Source: an uncultured Bacteroidia bacterium | GTDB lineage: Bacteria > Bacteroidota > Bacteroidia > Bacteroidales > Prolixibacteraceae | NCBI GenBank assembly: GCA_903918045.1 | Contig: CAIXCY010000230.1 | Coordinates: forward strand, 62,001-126,000 | DNA length: 64,000 bases | Reading direction: 5' to 3' | Part shown: positions 45,723-54,825 of the stretch, in pieces | How positions within the stretch are numbered: the first letter of the stretch is position 1 | How the letters are laid out: each line of letters begins with the position of its first letter | Notes under the pieces: generated by a model | The model's input: the letters and a program-made list of their open reading frames with translations, nothing else | Databases searched by the model: none | What the model was told of the DNA's origin: nothing | Position numbers and translations under genes: made by a program

Positions 45723-46460
45723 ATGTTATCGCTAAGTGACCTGCTAAAATTAAAACGGTGGAATACCCCAACTATTTACAATGGGTGGGAGCAAATAACC
45801 ACAAGAGAGCGGACTTCAGGATTCAATCTTGAAGAGACCAGGGATTTTATGCCCGAATTTGGCCCCATGATCGGGTATGCCGTGACTGTAACAATACAAC
45901 CTTCGACCCCCGGATCAAATCCCAATGCATGGGCTGAATACCGCAATTACATTGCCTCAATTCCCGGCCCTAAAATTATCGTGATGCAGGATCTGGACAA
46001 GCCCAATGTGATCGGTTCGTTTTGGGGCGAGGTGAGTGCAAATACCCATAAGACGCTTGGTTGTGTCGGCGTTATTGTAGATGGGGCGATCCGTGATCTT
46101 GACGAGATGAAAAGCGCCGGCTTTAAGGCTTTGGCGCGTCGGTTATGTGTTGGTCATGCCTATGCAACACCGATAAGCTGGGGTGAGCCGGTAGAGGTTT
46201 TTGGGACCAGGGTCAATCCCGGCGACCTGATTCATGCGGACAAACACGGGTTCTTAATCATCCCGGAGGAGGACCAGCCCCGAATACTGGAGGCTTCGCT
46301 TTTTATGGACAATAACGAATGTGACACGGTCATTAAGGCAGCCTTGAACTTTGAGGCAAATGATGAGAAATCACAAAAAGCCGTTTCAATGAATAACGCA
46401 GCAAAAGAGTTTGGCCAGGCAGCAGTTTCTGCACTGGGCAGGGAAGGAGAATGGAAGTAA
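45723..46460 (+). CDS. RraA-family aldolase/decarboxylase-like protein
   Basis: This 245-residue protein has the RraA fold. Diagnostic are FGPMIGYAVTV and the metal-binding GVIVDGAIRDLDEM. The family includes 4-hydroxy-4-methyl-2-oxoglutarate aldolase and oxaloacetate decarboxylase; RraA itself regulates RNase E in E. coli but lacks the metal residues seen here. A pyruvate-type aldolase or keto-acid decarboxylase is therefore the better guess. Its last 10 bases overlap the HpaI-like gene, so the two are coupled. The substrate is unknown. Confidence 0.85.
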   Translation: MLSLSDLLKLKRWNTPTIYNGWEQITTRERTSGFNLEETRDFMPEFGPMIGYAVTVTIQPSTPGSNPNAWAEYRNYIASIPGPKIIVMQDLDKPNVIGSFWGEVSANTHKTLGCVGVIVDGAIRDLDEMKSAGFKALARRLCVGHAYATPISWGEPVEVFGTRVNPGDLIHADKHGFLIIPEEDQPRILEASLFMDNNECDTVIKAALNFEANDEKSQKAVSMNNAAKEFGQAAVSALGREGEWK

Positions 46461-47293
46461 TGACAGGACAGGAATTCAGAGACGCACTGCGCTCAGGAAA
46501 AAATGTTTATGGGACAATGATCACCTCAACATCTCCGAAGATGTTTGATGTGACCCTCAGCCTTAATCCCGACTATGTCTTCTTTTGCGACGAGCATGTT
46601 GCATACAATCCGGAGACCCTAAGCTGGATGTGCCGGGCTTTCAAGGCGGCGGGAATAAATCCGATCGTCCGGATTCTTGAACCCGATCCTTTTCTGGCAA
46701 CCAAAGCCCTTGATGCGGGCGCCGGAGCCATCCTTGTCCCTTATGTCGAGAAAATTGAAGATGTTTACGACCTCATTGGAGCGGTAAAATACCGCCCGCT
46801 TAAGGGTGAAAAACTCAAACGGCTACTTTATGGAAAAGAAAAACCTACCGCTGAACTTGAGGCATATTTAAAAAATCACAATAAGAATCATACACTCCTG
46901 CTTAATATTGAAAGTCCGGCAGGTGTTGCCAATATGGAGGAGTTCTTCGCTATTCGATCGGTTGATGGACCGGGTGTGGATGGGATTGTCCTCGGACCAC
47001 ATGATCTTTCAACTTCATACGATATGCCTGAACGGTATATGAGTAAGGAATTTCTTGAACTGAGCTGCGGAATTATCAAAAAAGCGAGATCATTGGGAGT
47101 TGCAGCTGGTGGCCATAACGGCTCCCGGGGAACCCTCGATCTTCAGCTGGAATGGGCAAAAGCCGGCGCAACAATACTGATGCACAGTTCCGATATGTTT
47201 CATTTTGCCGACAGGATGCAGGATGATATGAACCGGATCAAAGAGGCAAAAGGTGAACAAACAAATAATTCAAGATCGACTGATAGTATTTAA
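46451..47293 (+). CDS. HpcH/HpaI-family aldolase
   Basis: This 280-residue metal-dependent class II pyruvate aldolase shows the fold of 2-keto-3-deoxy-L-rhamnonate and 4-hydroxy-2-oxovalerate type aldolases. PIVRILEPDP carries the substrate arginine, NIESPAGVANMEE the metal Glu, and GVDGIVLGPHDLS the metal Asp/Pro turn. Ten bases overlap the RraA gene. Both ATG 46451 and ATG 46460 are possible starts, and the first is used. Cleavage of a 2-keto-3-deoxy sugar acid to pyruvate and an aldehyde is the usual reaction in this family. In a cluster beside rhamnosidases this would suit rhamnonate, but that is inference. Confidence 0.88.
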   Translation: MEVMTGQEFRDALRSGKNVYGTMITSTSPKMFDVTLSLNPDYVFFCDEHVAYNPETLSWMCRAFKAAGINPIVRILEPDPFLATKALDAGAGAILVPYVEKIEDVYDLIGAVKYRPLKGEKLKRLLYGKEKPTAELEAYLKNHNKNHTLLLNIESPAGVANMEEFFAIRSVDGPGVDGIVLGPHDLSTSYDMPERYMSKEFLELSCGIIKKARSLGVAAGGHNGSRGTLDLQLEWAKAGATILMHSSDMFHFADRMQDDMNRIKEAKGEQTNNSRSTDSI

Positions 47294-47351
47294 ATGAAAT
47301 TTGGAACGCTGTGCCATACTCTGTGAAACTCTGTGGTAAAAAAATAACTAT

Positions 47352-49589
47352 ATGAAGAATTTGCTCCTTTTGACCGGACTTATTTTCGTTCTGTTCGGAT
47401 GTAACAAACTACATTTAATCACTCTGGTCAACGAGGGGACAAGTCAATATTCCATTATAATTCCTGCCAAAGCATCTGATCAGGAAAACCGTGCTGCAAC
47501 ATTAATTCAAAAATACGTTAAACAAATATCAGGCTGTGAACTTCCAATTAAACAGGCCACTACACTATATGAAAAGGGGATTTTTATTCACGAAACAGAG
47601 GGCTTGCAATACGACGGGTATCGCCTGAAAAGTTACCAGGACGGCAACATAACCATCGATGGCGGAAAACGCAAAGGGTGTGTCTATGGCGCAATAACGT
47701 TGCTCGAAACGTACCTGGGATGTCATCTCTACAGTCCGACCTACAAAGTTATCCCGTCAACTAAAAACCTCAACATTCCACTTATCAACCTTGCCGATTC
47801 TTCTGTAAATAATTACCGCATTGTAAACTATTTCTCACCTGCATACCAGAATGATGAGGATCTGATGGATTGGAACCGACTGTTCAGCAACTACATCTTT
47901 GCCTCACACTCGTTTGACTGGCTGGTTCCATGGGAGACCTGGTACAAAACGCATCCTGAATACTACGCTTTAAGGGAAGGGAAACGCCTTCCTACGCAAC
48001 TTTGTCTGACAAACAAAGAAGTTTTGCAAATTGCAATTGATAAGTTAAGAAAGGAGATGGCTGCCAATCCAACAAAAATTTACTGGACGGTAGCTCAGAA
48101 TGACTATGGAAACCCCTGTCAATGTGATAATTGTCTTAAAATTGAAATGGAGGATAAGAGTCAATCGGGACCAATTATTAATTTTGCGAATCAGATTGCC
48201 CGCGAATTTCCGGATAAGATGATCTGCACCTACGCCTATAATTACAGCCAGTCGGCACCAGCGGTTACAAAGCCACGCGATAATGTTCATGTTACCCTCT
48301 GTTCCATAGAGACCGACCGCAGCAGGCCAATCGCCACGGATAGCTCCAAAGCTGCCAAACAATTTGTAAAGGATATCGCCGACTGGGGAAAAATCTGCAA
48401 ACATATTGCCACTTACGATTATACCATTAATTATCATCATTTTATCTCGCCCCATCCGAACCTTTTTGTACTTCAGCCCAATATTCAGCTTTTTGTAAAG
48501 AATAATGTTTTTGATCATTATCAGCAATCCGATATTGCTGAGGGACACGAGTTTGTTGAACTCAGGTTGCATCTGATCTCCAAATTGTTATGGAACCCCA
48601 ACATCAATGTTTCGGCAACGATGGATGAATTCCTTAAAGGGTTTTATGGTGGTGCAGCTCCCTGGATCAGAAAATATATCGATGAACTTCAAAAAGATTT
48701 GGTAAAGTCTGGTGACCGGCTTAATATCTTCGGACCCCCTTCTATTCATCAGAAAACATATCTTACGGCTGAAAATCTCACAAAATACAGTGGTTATTTC
48801 GATCAGGCAGAAGCCGTTGCAGAATATGATTCAGTTTATTTGCACCATGTTGAAGTGGCAAGACTGCCTCTATGTTATGCAATCCTTGAAATTGCTAAAA
48901 CCAATATTGTCGGACCACGCGGGTGGTGGGATGAAACAGGAACGGTAAAATCACAAAAGATGGACGCCATCCTGGATAAATTTTATGCCGTGATGACCCG
49001 CGAAAAGATCGGCGTAATGAGCGAACACAACCTTACTCCAAAGGAATATTACGATATGAGCAGACAAACCGCAGGTAAGGTTTATGTCCAAAACAACCTG
49101 GCATTTCACAAAAAGGTGGTGACCACCCCAATGCCAAACTCACTGAATAAATATAACCATGCCGATTTATCACTTTTAACCGATGGCGGTATCGGAGATC
49201 TCAATAAATCAAAACCCACCTGGATTGGATGGGAGGAGGAGCATGTTGAACTCCTGGTTGACCTGGAAAGCACAGGGAAAGCCTCTTCCGTTGTGATGAC
49301 AACCCTGCTCGATACAAAAACGCGGAAGATTTTGCATCCCTCATTGGTTGAATGCCTTATCTCGGATAATAAAGAGTCCGGGTATGTTTCAGTCGGCAAA
49401 ACTGAAGTGAAAGGAAATCAAGTCGATGAAAAAAATATCCGGACCTACTCGTTCTCAATTCCTGAATCGGCAAAACCATTCAGATATGTTAAACTTGCTG
49501 TGACAGGAAATAAAGTGATGCCGGAACCCTATCCTACAGTTGGCCAGAAAGCGCAATTTTTTATAGGTGAAATCGTTGTGAATAAATAA
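47352..49589 (+). CDS. DUF4838 lipoprotein
   Basis: This 745-residue lipoprotein has Cys17 in LFGC as lipobox. The N-terminal 130 residues resemble the alpha-glucuronidase N-domain (YSIIIPAKASDQENRAATLIQKYVKQISG). DUF4838 follows, with WTVAQNDYGNPCQCDNCLKIE and TCTYAYNYSQSAPAV as likely active-site segments. The last 150 residues look like a galactose-binding beta-sandwich. The family is annotated as unknown but is regularly found in glycan-degrading loci. Function here is not established. It follows the HpaI gene by 58 bases. The interval includes an ACTCTGTGAAACTCTGTGG direct repeat. Confidence 0.85.
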   Translation: MKNLLLLTGLIFVLFGCNKLHLITLVNEGTSQYSIIIPAKASDQENRAATLIQKYVKQISGCELPIKQATTLYEKGIFIHETEGLQYDGYRLKSYQDGNITIDGGKRKGCVYGAITLLETYLGCHLYSPTYKVIPSTKNLNIPLINLADSSVNNYRIVNYFSPAYQNDEDLMDWNRLFSNYIFASHSFDWLVPWETWYKTHPEYYALREGKRLPTQLCLTNKEVLQIAIDKLRKEMAANPTKIYWTVAQNDYGNPCQCDNCLKIEMEDKSQSGPIINFANQIAREFPDKMICTYAYNYSQSAPAVTKPRDNVHVTLCSIETDRSRPIATDSSKAAKQFVKDIADWGKICKHIATYDYTINYHHFISPHPNLFVLQPNIQLFVKNNVFDHYQQSDIAEGHEFVELRLHLISKLLWNPNINVSATMDEFLKGFYGGAAPWIRKYIDELQKDLVKSGDRLNIFGPPSIHQKTYLTAENLTKYSGYFDQAEAVAEYDSVYLHHVEVARLPLCYAILEIAKTNIVGPRGWWDETGTVKSQKMDAILDKFYAVMTREKIGVMSEHNLTPKEYYDMSRQTAGKVYVQNNLAFHKKVVTTPMPNSLNKYNHADLSLLTDGGIGDLNKSKPTWIGWEEEHVELLVDLESTGKASSVVMTTLLDTKTRKILHPSLVECLISDNKESGYVSVGKTEVKGNQVDEKNIRTYSFSIPESAKPFRYVKLAVTGNKVMPEPYPTVGQKAQFFIGEIVVNK

Positions 49590-49600
49590 AACCGAAAAAG

Positions 49601-50839
49601 ATGCCTGCAATTGCTTCCCGTATTTTAAAGCTTATAACAGTAATTTTTTTAATGACATTCGCGAATACCTTAATTGCCCGGACCAAAGTGGAAGGGCTGC
49701 TCTATCTGACAAAGAAACCGGTATCCGTTGAGATAGAGGATGGGATGATTGTTCGGATAAGGGAGGTTAAAAGGTTATCCGATCCCCACCCGGTTTTCAT
49801 AGCTCCGGGATTAATCGATAACCAGGTCAATGGTTTCGCAGGGGTCTCCTTTTGTTTTGCCGGTGGAGAGTTAACCAGGGAAGGAATTTTTAAAGCAACT
49901 CAGGAATTGTGGAAAAAAGGGGTAACCACCTATCTTCCAACATTAACTACCAATACAAAAGAGGTCTTAAAACATAATTTGGCTTTGTTATCGGACTCTA
50001 AGAATGACAGTGCATTACTTGGTTCAATCGCAGGTTTTCACCTCGAAGGGCCATATATCTCGCCGATAGACGGTTATCGGGGTGCACACCCTTTGAAATA
50101 TGTACGCAAACCCGACTGGAATGAATTCATGGAATTGTATGAAGCCTCGGGCAAAAACATAAAGACGATTACAATCGCTCCTGAACTTGATGGCGCCATG
50201 GAATTTATCCGCAAATGCACAGCGATGGGGATCGTAGTTGCGATTGGCCATCACAATGCAACAAGGGAGATCATAGAGGAGGCCGTTTTGAACGGCGCCA
50301 GGATTTCGACACACCTGGGAAATGGTTGTGCAAATACTATAAACCGGCATGTGAACCCCTTGTGGCCTCAACTTGCGAACGACAAACTTATGGCAAGCAT
50401 TATTTGTGACGGGTTCCACCTACGTGATGAAGAAATTACCGTATTCTACAAAATAAAGGGACCCGATAAAACGATTATAACTTCCGACGTTACAAGTTTC
50501 GCAGCACTTCCACCCGGGGAATATAAAAACGAGGAGGGTGAAACAATTATACTTACAAAGGAGGGGATGCTCCGATTACCGGCCCAAAACGTACTTTACG
50601 GATCTGCCTCTCCGATTTCAAGAGGAGTAGCCCGGATCCTGAAAATCACCGGATGCTCATTGGGAGAAGCAATCCGGATGTCAAGCACAAATCCTTCCAA
50701 ATTATACGGATTGAGTGACAGGGGAGTTATTGAGACGGGTAAGCGGGCGGATCTAATTCTGTTTGAAATCGGAGATTCTGAATTAGTGATCAAAAAGACC
50801 TATGTGAAGGGTAAGCTGGTTTATGAGGCTCAACAATAG
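49601..50839 (+). CDS. N-acetylglucosamine-6-phosphate deacetylase-like protein with N-terminal signal
   Basis: This 412-residue amidohydrolase has the NagA series: PGLIDNQVNG (residues 69-78, the E. coli-type variant with no HxH), HLEGPYIS (147-154, metal Glu149), GHHNAT (216-221), STHLGNG (236-242), CDGFHL and the catalytic Asp296 in TSDVT. Residues 8-26 (ILKLITVIFLMTFANTLIA) form a hydrophobic segment like a signal or anchor, which is not typical of cytoplasmic NagA. An export role, or a non-phosphorylated substrate, is therefore possible. It is 11 bases from the DUF4838 gene. NagB at 19443 would be the logical partner if the product enters the cytoplasm. Confidence 0.85.
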   Translation: MPAIASRILKLITVIFLMTFANTLIARTKVEGLLYLTKKPVSVEIEDGMIVRIREVKRLSDPHPVFIAPGLIDNQVNGFAGVSFCFAGGELTREGIFKATQELWKKGVTTYLPTLTTNTKEVLKHNLALLSDSKNDSALLGSIAGFHLEGPYISPIDGYRGAHPLKYVRKPDWNEFMELYEASGKNIKTITIAPELDGAMEFIRKCTAMGIVVAIGHHNATREIIEEAVLNGARISTHLGNGCANTINRHVNPLWPQLANDKLMASIICDGFHLRDEEITVFYKIKGPDKTIITSDVTSFAALPPGEYKNEEGETIILTKEGMLRLPAQNVLYGSASPISRGVARILKITGCSLGEAIRMSSTNPSKLYGLSDRGVIETGKRADLILFEIGDSELVIKKTYVKGKLVYEAQQ

Positions 50840-50900
50840 CGGGTTTCGACCAACAGTTCTCTAAAACTATGTTCATTAATGCAAACGATAATTAAACAAT

Positions 50901-52226
50901 ATGGTTAGCTGTAGATTTCTCTTTTTTATAGTTCTGTTTTTTCAATCCTACAATGGTTCTTCCCAAACTTTTTGGAAAGTTGAGAACGAGCATGGCGACG
51001 AAATATTGCTTACAATTGAGTTAAATAAATCAAAAAATACGTTTGAGGCATTTTCGCGGAAAGATGCCTTGAAAGATCTTGCCGGGACTTTTACTTACTC
51101 ACTGGCTAAAGCCGCAGGAAAGCTGAAATATCCCGAGATTGTTTTTATTGATGGAAAAACCAGCACAAAAAATGACACCCTGTTTTTAAGCGGGAACTTC
51201 AATTACTTCGATAAACAGTTTCTGTTCTCAGCATCACTTACCGACAATCGTTTCGATGGTGAATATGTGGAGCGGGGCAGAGTTCACCCGCTAACCGGAA
51301 TAAAAGTGCCTGATCAAAAGCCGATTAAAGACTACTCCTCGATGGTTTCATCCGCTTTTTCAATTGCAGAAAGGAGCCTTATCAACGTGGTCTGGCTTAG
51401 GTCGGATGAATGGCTTGAATTTAAGAAGAAGTTAAATGAATTAAAAGTAAAGATCTCGGATGATTACGAACTTGCGGCAACCTACTTCTGGCTGGGCAAA
51501 AAACTTCCGTTTTCACCATTTGAAATAAGTAAGTCAAGACCATTCAATAAACCGGCACGGAGAAAAAATAGGGTGGGATTCAGAGAGATAAAACCAAATA
51601 CGGCATTGCTGGAAGGTAATTCACTGCCACAAAATCAAAAAGAGATGGATAGCATTGCCGGAATTGTCGATAAAATGGGTTGTCGGAATCTGATCATCGA
51701 CCTGCGCGGGAATAGCAGGGTAAACCCCATTGCAGCAAATATTTTGGTGAATTACCTGTCGGATCGCCCTTTTGATGCCGGAGTTTATCTGACCCGCAAG
51801 TGGTACGAAGGTAATGCAGACATTTCAAAAGTGACCGATTATCCTAAATTATTTAAACGAATCATTGAGCCGGATAATTCCTCGGGGGAGGTTTATAAGG
51901 AATGTGGGCGTTATATGACGATTGTTCCAGCTGCAAAGAGATTTCAGGGAAAGGTTTTCGTGCTCATAAATTCAAAGACATCCAGGGTTTCAGAAATCTT
52001 AGCCTTTGTGATGAAAAACAGGAAAATCGGAAATCTTGTTGGCCAGAAGAGTGCAGGGCAAACCTATCAAACAGAAAACATCAGGATTAACACCGAATAT
52101 GACCTAATCCTGCCCGATTGTGATTTTTACACGGTCGAGGGTAAATCATTGAATGGTATTGGTATTGAACCTGATATTGAAAAGTCAGGTGATGAGATCA
52201 TGAAATACATTTTAAGTGTAATCTGA
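50901..52226 (+). CDS. S41-peptidase-like protein lacking the catalytic Ser/Lys
   Basis: This 441-residue exported protein has a signal peptide (FLFFIVLFFQSYNGSSQ) and, after an unrecognised N-terminal half, the S41 core: LIIDLRGNSRVNPIAANI, then KVFVLINSKTSRVSEILAFV and IGNLVGQKSAGQTYQTE. Aligned without gaps to E. coli Prc, the serine (Prc Ser430) falls on Arg362 and the lysine (Prc Lys455) on Gln387; the spacing of 25 is kept. Both residues are needed for catalysis in the family. The protein is therefore a likely pseudoenzyme, or a hydrolase with a different mechanism. It sits 61 bases after NagA and 18 before the third Gfo/Idh/MocA. Confidence 0.75.
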   Translation: MVSCRFLFFIVLFFQSYNGSSQTFWKVENEHGDEILLTIELNKSKNTFEAFSRKDALKDLAGTFTYSLAKAAGKLKYPEIVFIDGKTSTKNDTLFLSGNFNYFDKQFLFSASLTDNRFDGEYVERGRVHPLTGIKVPDQKPIKDYSSMVSSAFSIAERSLINVVWLRSDEWLEFKKKLNELKVKISDDYELAATYFWLGKKLPFSPFEISKSRPFNKPARRKNRVGFREIKPNTALLEGNSLPQNQKEMDSIAGIVDKMGCRNLIIDLRGNSRVNPIAANILVNYLSDRPFDAGVYLTRKWYEGNADISKVTDYPKLFKRIIEPDNSSGEVYKECGRYMTIVPAAKRFQGKVFVLINSKTSRVSEILAFVMKNRKIGNLVGQKSAGQTYQTENIRINTEYDLILPDCDFYTVEGKSLNGIGIEPDIEKSGDEIMKYILSVI

Positions 52227-52244
52227 ATATTAAACAAGACGACC

Positions 52245-53618
52245 ATGGCTAAGGAACAAATTTCAAGACGGAATTTTCTCGGGAAATCGGCTGCCGGAGT
52301 TGCAGCCACTACAATTACGTTGAACGGCTCGTCAATGAGTGCTGCCTCGTATAACCGGATAATCGGGGCAAACGACCGGCTAAATATTGCCTTTTTAGGA
52401 TGCGGCTCACGCAGTAAGGGGCATCAGAATATGGTCAAAATGTCGTTGAAGGAGAAAAATCTTGGTGTGGTTGCGGTGTGCGATTTATGGACGAGGAACA
52501 AGGAAACTACTGCCGCCAGGTGCAGGGAGCTGTTTGGTGTCGATGTTCAGCAGTTTAAATATTTCGATCAGATGCTTGAGATGCCCGATCTGGATGCCGT
52601 AATGATTGGGACTCCCGATTTTCAGCATGCAAAGATTCTTGCGGCAGTGGTAAATGCAGGGAAGGATTGTTATTGCGAGAAGCCTATGGCTGAGACACTC
52701 GAGGATGCAAAACTGGCCAGAGCAGCAGTCGTTGGTTCGAAACAGGTGGTGCAAATGGGTTCACAATGGGTAAGTGAACCGGTTCAGCGCAAGATACGCG
52801 AGATTGTCCGATCGGGGAAACTTGGACAAATCACAAAAATTGAACAGGTATGGAACGATAATGGCCCACGCTGGCATAATCCCTCGAATCCGAATGTTGC
52901 AGCTATCCGGGAAGAGGATGTAGACTGGAAACGGTGGCTAATGGGTAAACCTGAAGTGCCGTTTGATCCCTGGAAATATTGCGAATTCAGGGTTTTTCGC
53001 GATTATTCCGGAGGAATTACCTCGCAGTGGATGTCTCATGCTATTGGACTGGTCCATTTTTACACCGACACTGCAATCCCCGATACGATGGTTTCGAACG
53101 GGGGCATCTTCGGATGGCCCGATATTCGTGAGAATCCCGATACTTTTCAGGCGCTGGCAACCTATAACGACTCTAAATTATTGTATTCCTATTCATCAAG
53201 TTATGCGAATAAATTTGGAGATTACAGCCTGATCAGGGGGAAGGAAGGATCTCTGTTTGCCCATGGTGGTGAAGGTTCTCCCCGCTGGTTTTACATTCCT
53301 GAACATCAGCAGCTTACCGGTGGATTTGACTTTTATGAAGGGCTTAAAGAGTTGCTAAGGAAGGGGAAGGCCGAAATGATAACGACTGAGGAGTACGGTA
53401 TGAAGCTGCCACCGGCAAACCTGAGTGATGACAGCAAATTCCATATGGATAATTGGGTCGAATGTATGCGCAGCAGGAACAAAGAGCCTAACGGCCACAT
53501 CAATACCGGATTCTGGCATTCTGTTGGATCCATTATGGCAACCCGTAGTTACAGGGAAGGAAAAAAAATGTACTGGGACCGGACTCATGAAGAGATTGTT
53601 GATCACCCGTTGTTTTGA
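52245..53618 (+). CDS. Gfo/Idh/MocA oxidoreductase with Tat-type leader, third copy
   Basis: This 457-residue protein starts MAKEQISRRNFLGKS, a clear twin-arginine leader with a following hydrophobic run. The Rossmann part has LNIAFLGCGSRSKGHQN, IGTPDFQHAKI and the EKP sequence CYCEKPMAETL. The substrate half has WKRWLMGKPEVPFDPWKYCEFRVFRDYSGGITSQWMSHAIGL. It is more like the classical form than the copies at 41869 and 43245. Its stop is 122 bases before the LacI-type gene. The gap 53619-53740 has no gene and no clear terminator. Likely role: oxidation of a sugar in the periplasm, by analogy. Confidence 0.88.
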   Translation: MAKEQISRRNFLGKSAAGVAATTITLNGSSMSAASYNRIIGANDRLNIAFLGCGSRSKGHQNMVKMSLKEKNLGVVAVCDLWTRNKETTAARCRELFGVDVQQFKYFDQMLEMPDLDAVMIGTPDFQHAKILAAVVNAGKDCYCEKPMAETLEDAKLARAAVVGSKQVVQMGSQWVSEPVQRKIREIVRSGKLGQITKIEQVWNDNGPRWHNPSNPNVAAIREEDVDWKRWLMGKPEVPFDPWKYCEFRVFRDYSGGITSQWMSHAIGLVHFYTDTAIPDTMVSNGGIFGWPDIRENPDTFQALATYNDSKLLYSYSSSYANKFGDYSLIRGKEGSLFAHGGEGSPRWFYIPEHQQLTGGFDFYEGLKELLRKGKAEMITTEEYGMKLPPANLSDDSKFHMDNWVECMRSRNKEPNGHINTGFWHSVGSIMATRSYREGKKMYWDRTHEEIVDHPLF

Positions 53619-53740
53619 AGCTTGTTTTGTCTAATTTTGCCAACTCTTAAATTAACCAGGATGAATCTGGTGATTCTGTCCGTGGGATAAGTTATTATAG
53701 TACAAATAGTAAGAAATGCCATCTGAAAACCGAAACCAAA

Positions 53741-54769
53741 ATGAAAAAAACTTCTCTCAGTGATATTGCTAAACACCTGGGTGTCTCCAAGACCCTGGTC
53801 TCTTTTGTTTTAAACGGAAAAGGGAAGGAATTTCGAATCAGCGAGGATATTTGCAAAAAGGTTTTGGAAGTTGCCAAAGAGTTAAATTACCAACCCAACC
53901 GAATCGCCCAGGGTCTGCGAACCGGGAGAACAAATACAATAGGATTAATCATTGCAGACATTGCAAACCCCTTCTTCGGTATCCTTGGACGTGAAATCGA
54001 GCAGGAGGCTGCCCGGTTTGGATACCGGGTCATCTTCTGCAGCTCGGATGAAAACCCCGAAAAATCGGGGCAACAGATTGCAATGTTGCAGCAAAGCCAG
54101 GTAGATGGCTATATCATCTCTCCTCCCAAAAACAGCGAAGATCAAATAAAGGCACTGGCAAAGGGGCAAGTCCCTCTAGTGTTGATTGACCGGTATTTTC
54201 CTGAGATAGAATGTAACCATATCGCAGTTGATAATTTTGATGCAGCTTATCGTGCGACAAATCATCTGATTGCAAAAGGGCGAAAAAAGATTGCTAATAT
54301 TACAGTTAATCTCGATCTGGTAAATATGCGGGACCGAACCGAAGGATATAAGCAGGCACTTCGCGATGCGGGAATGAATGTTGACGAAAACCTTATCAAA
54401 GTGCTTCCATTTTCACATGAAAATAAGGATGTCGCCAGGGCCATAAAAGAGCTTGTGGGTAAGACCTCGCAAAACAGAGCAGATGCAATCCTTTTTTCAA
54501 CCAGTAAGTTAGGGATTAACGGAATTGAATCGATCGCTGCTTTAGGCTTAAAGATACCTGATGATGTTGCCATCGTTAGCTTTGATAACCCTGATGCCTA
54601 TAAAATTTGCGTGAGCCCGGTAACTGTTGTTAACCAACCGTTGAAGGAGATCGGAAAAACAGCGGTGCAGATCCTGCTCAATGAAATCAAACACCCTGAT
54701 GCCCCAGCTAAAATTCAGAAGATAACCCTGAAAACAGATTTGATTATCCGCAAATCGTGCGGATCATAA
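53741..54769 (+). CDS. LacI-family transcriptional regulator
   Basis: This 342-residue repressor-type regulator has an N-terminal helix-turn-helix (SLSDIAKHLGVSKTLVSFVLNGKGK), hinge helix region (ELNYQPNRIAQGLRTGRTNTIGLIIADI) and periplasmic-binding-protein-like sugar domain (NPFFGILGREIEQEAARFG...LIDRYFPEIECNHIAVDN...IVSFDNPDAYKICVSPVTVVNQP). The ligand is likely a sugar or sugar phosphate. The palindrome at 57215-57228, upstream of the ROK operon, is a candidate operator. It may control that operon, the gene at 54826, or both. Confidence 0.93.
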   Translation: MKKTSLSDIAKHLGVSKTLVSFVLNGKGKEFRISEDICKKVLEVAKELNYQPNRIAQGLRTGRTNTIGLIIADIANPFFGILGREIEQEAARFGYRVIFCSSDENPEKSGQQIAMLQQSQVDGYIISPPKNSEDQIKALAKGQVPLVLIDRYFPEIECNHIAVDNFDAAYRATNHLIAKGRKKIANITVNLDLVNMRDRTEGYKQALRDAGMNVDENLIKVLPFSHENKDVARAIKELVGKTSQNRADAILFSTSKLGINGIESIAALGLKIPDDVAIVSFDNPDAYKICVSPVTVVNQPLKEIGKTAVQILLNEIKHPDAPAKIQKITLKTDLIIRKSCGS

Positions 54770-54825
54770 AAGTGATCTTTTCTGAGATTGGAGTTTATAA
54801 ACTTTATAACACATTACCTGAAACT

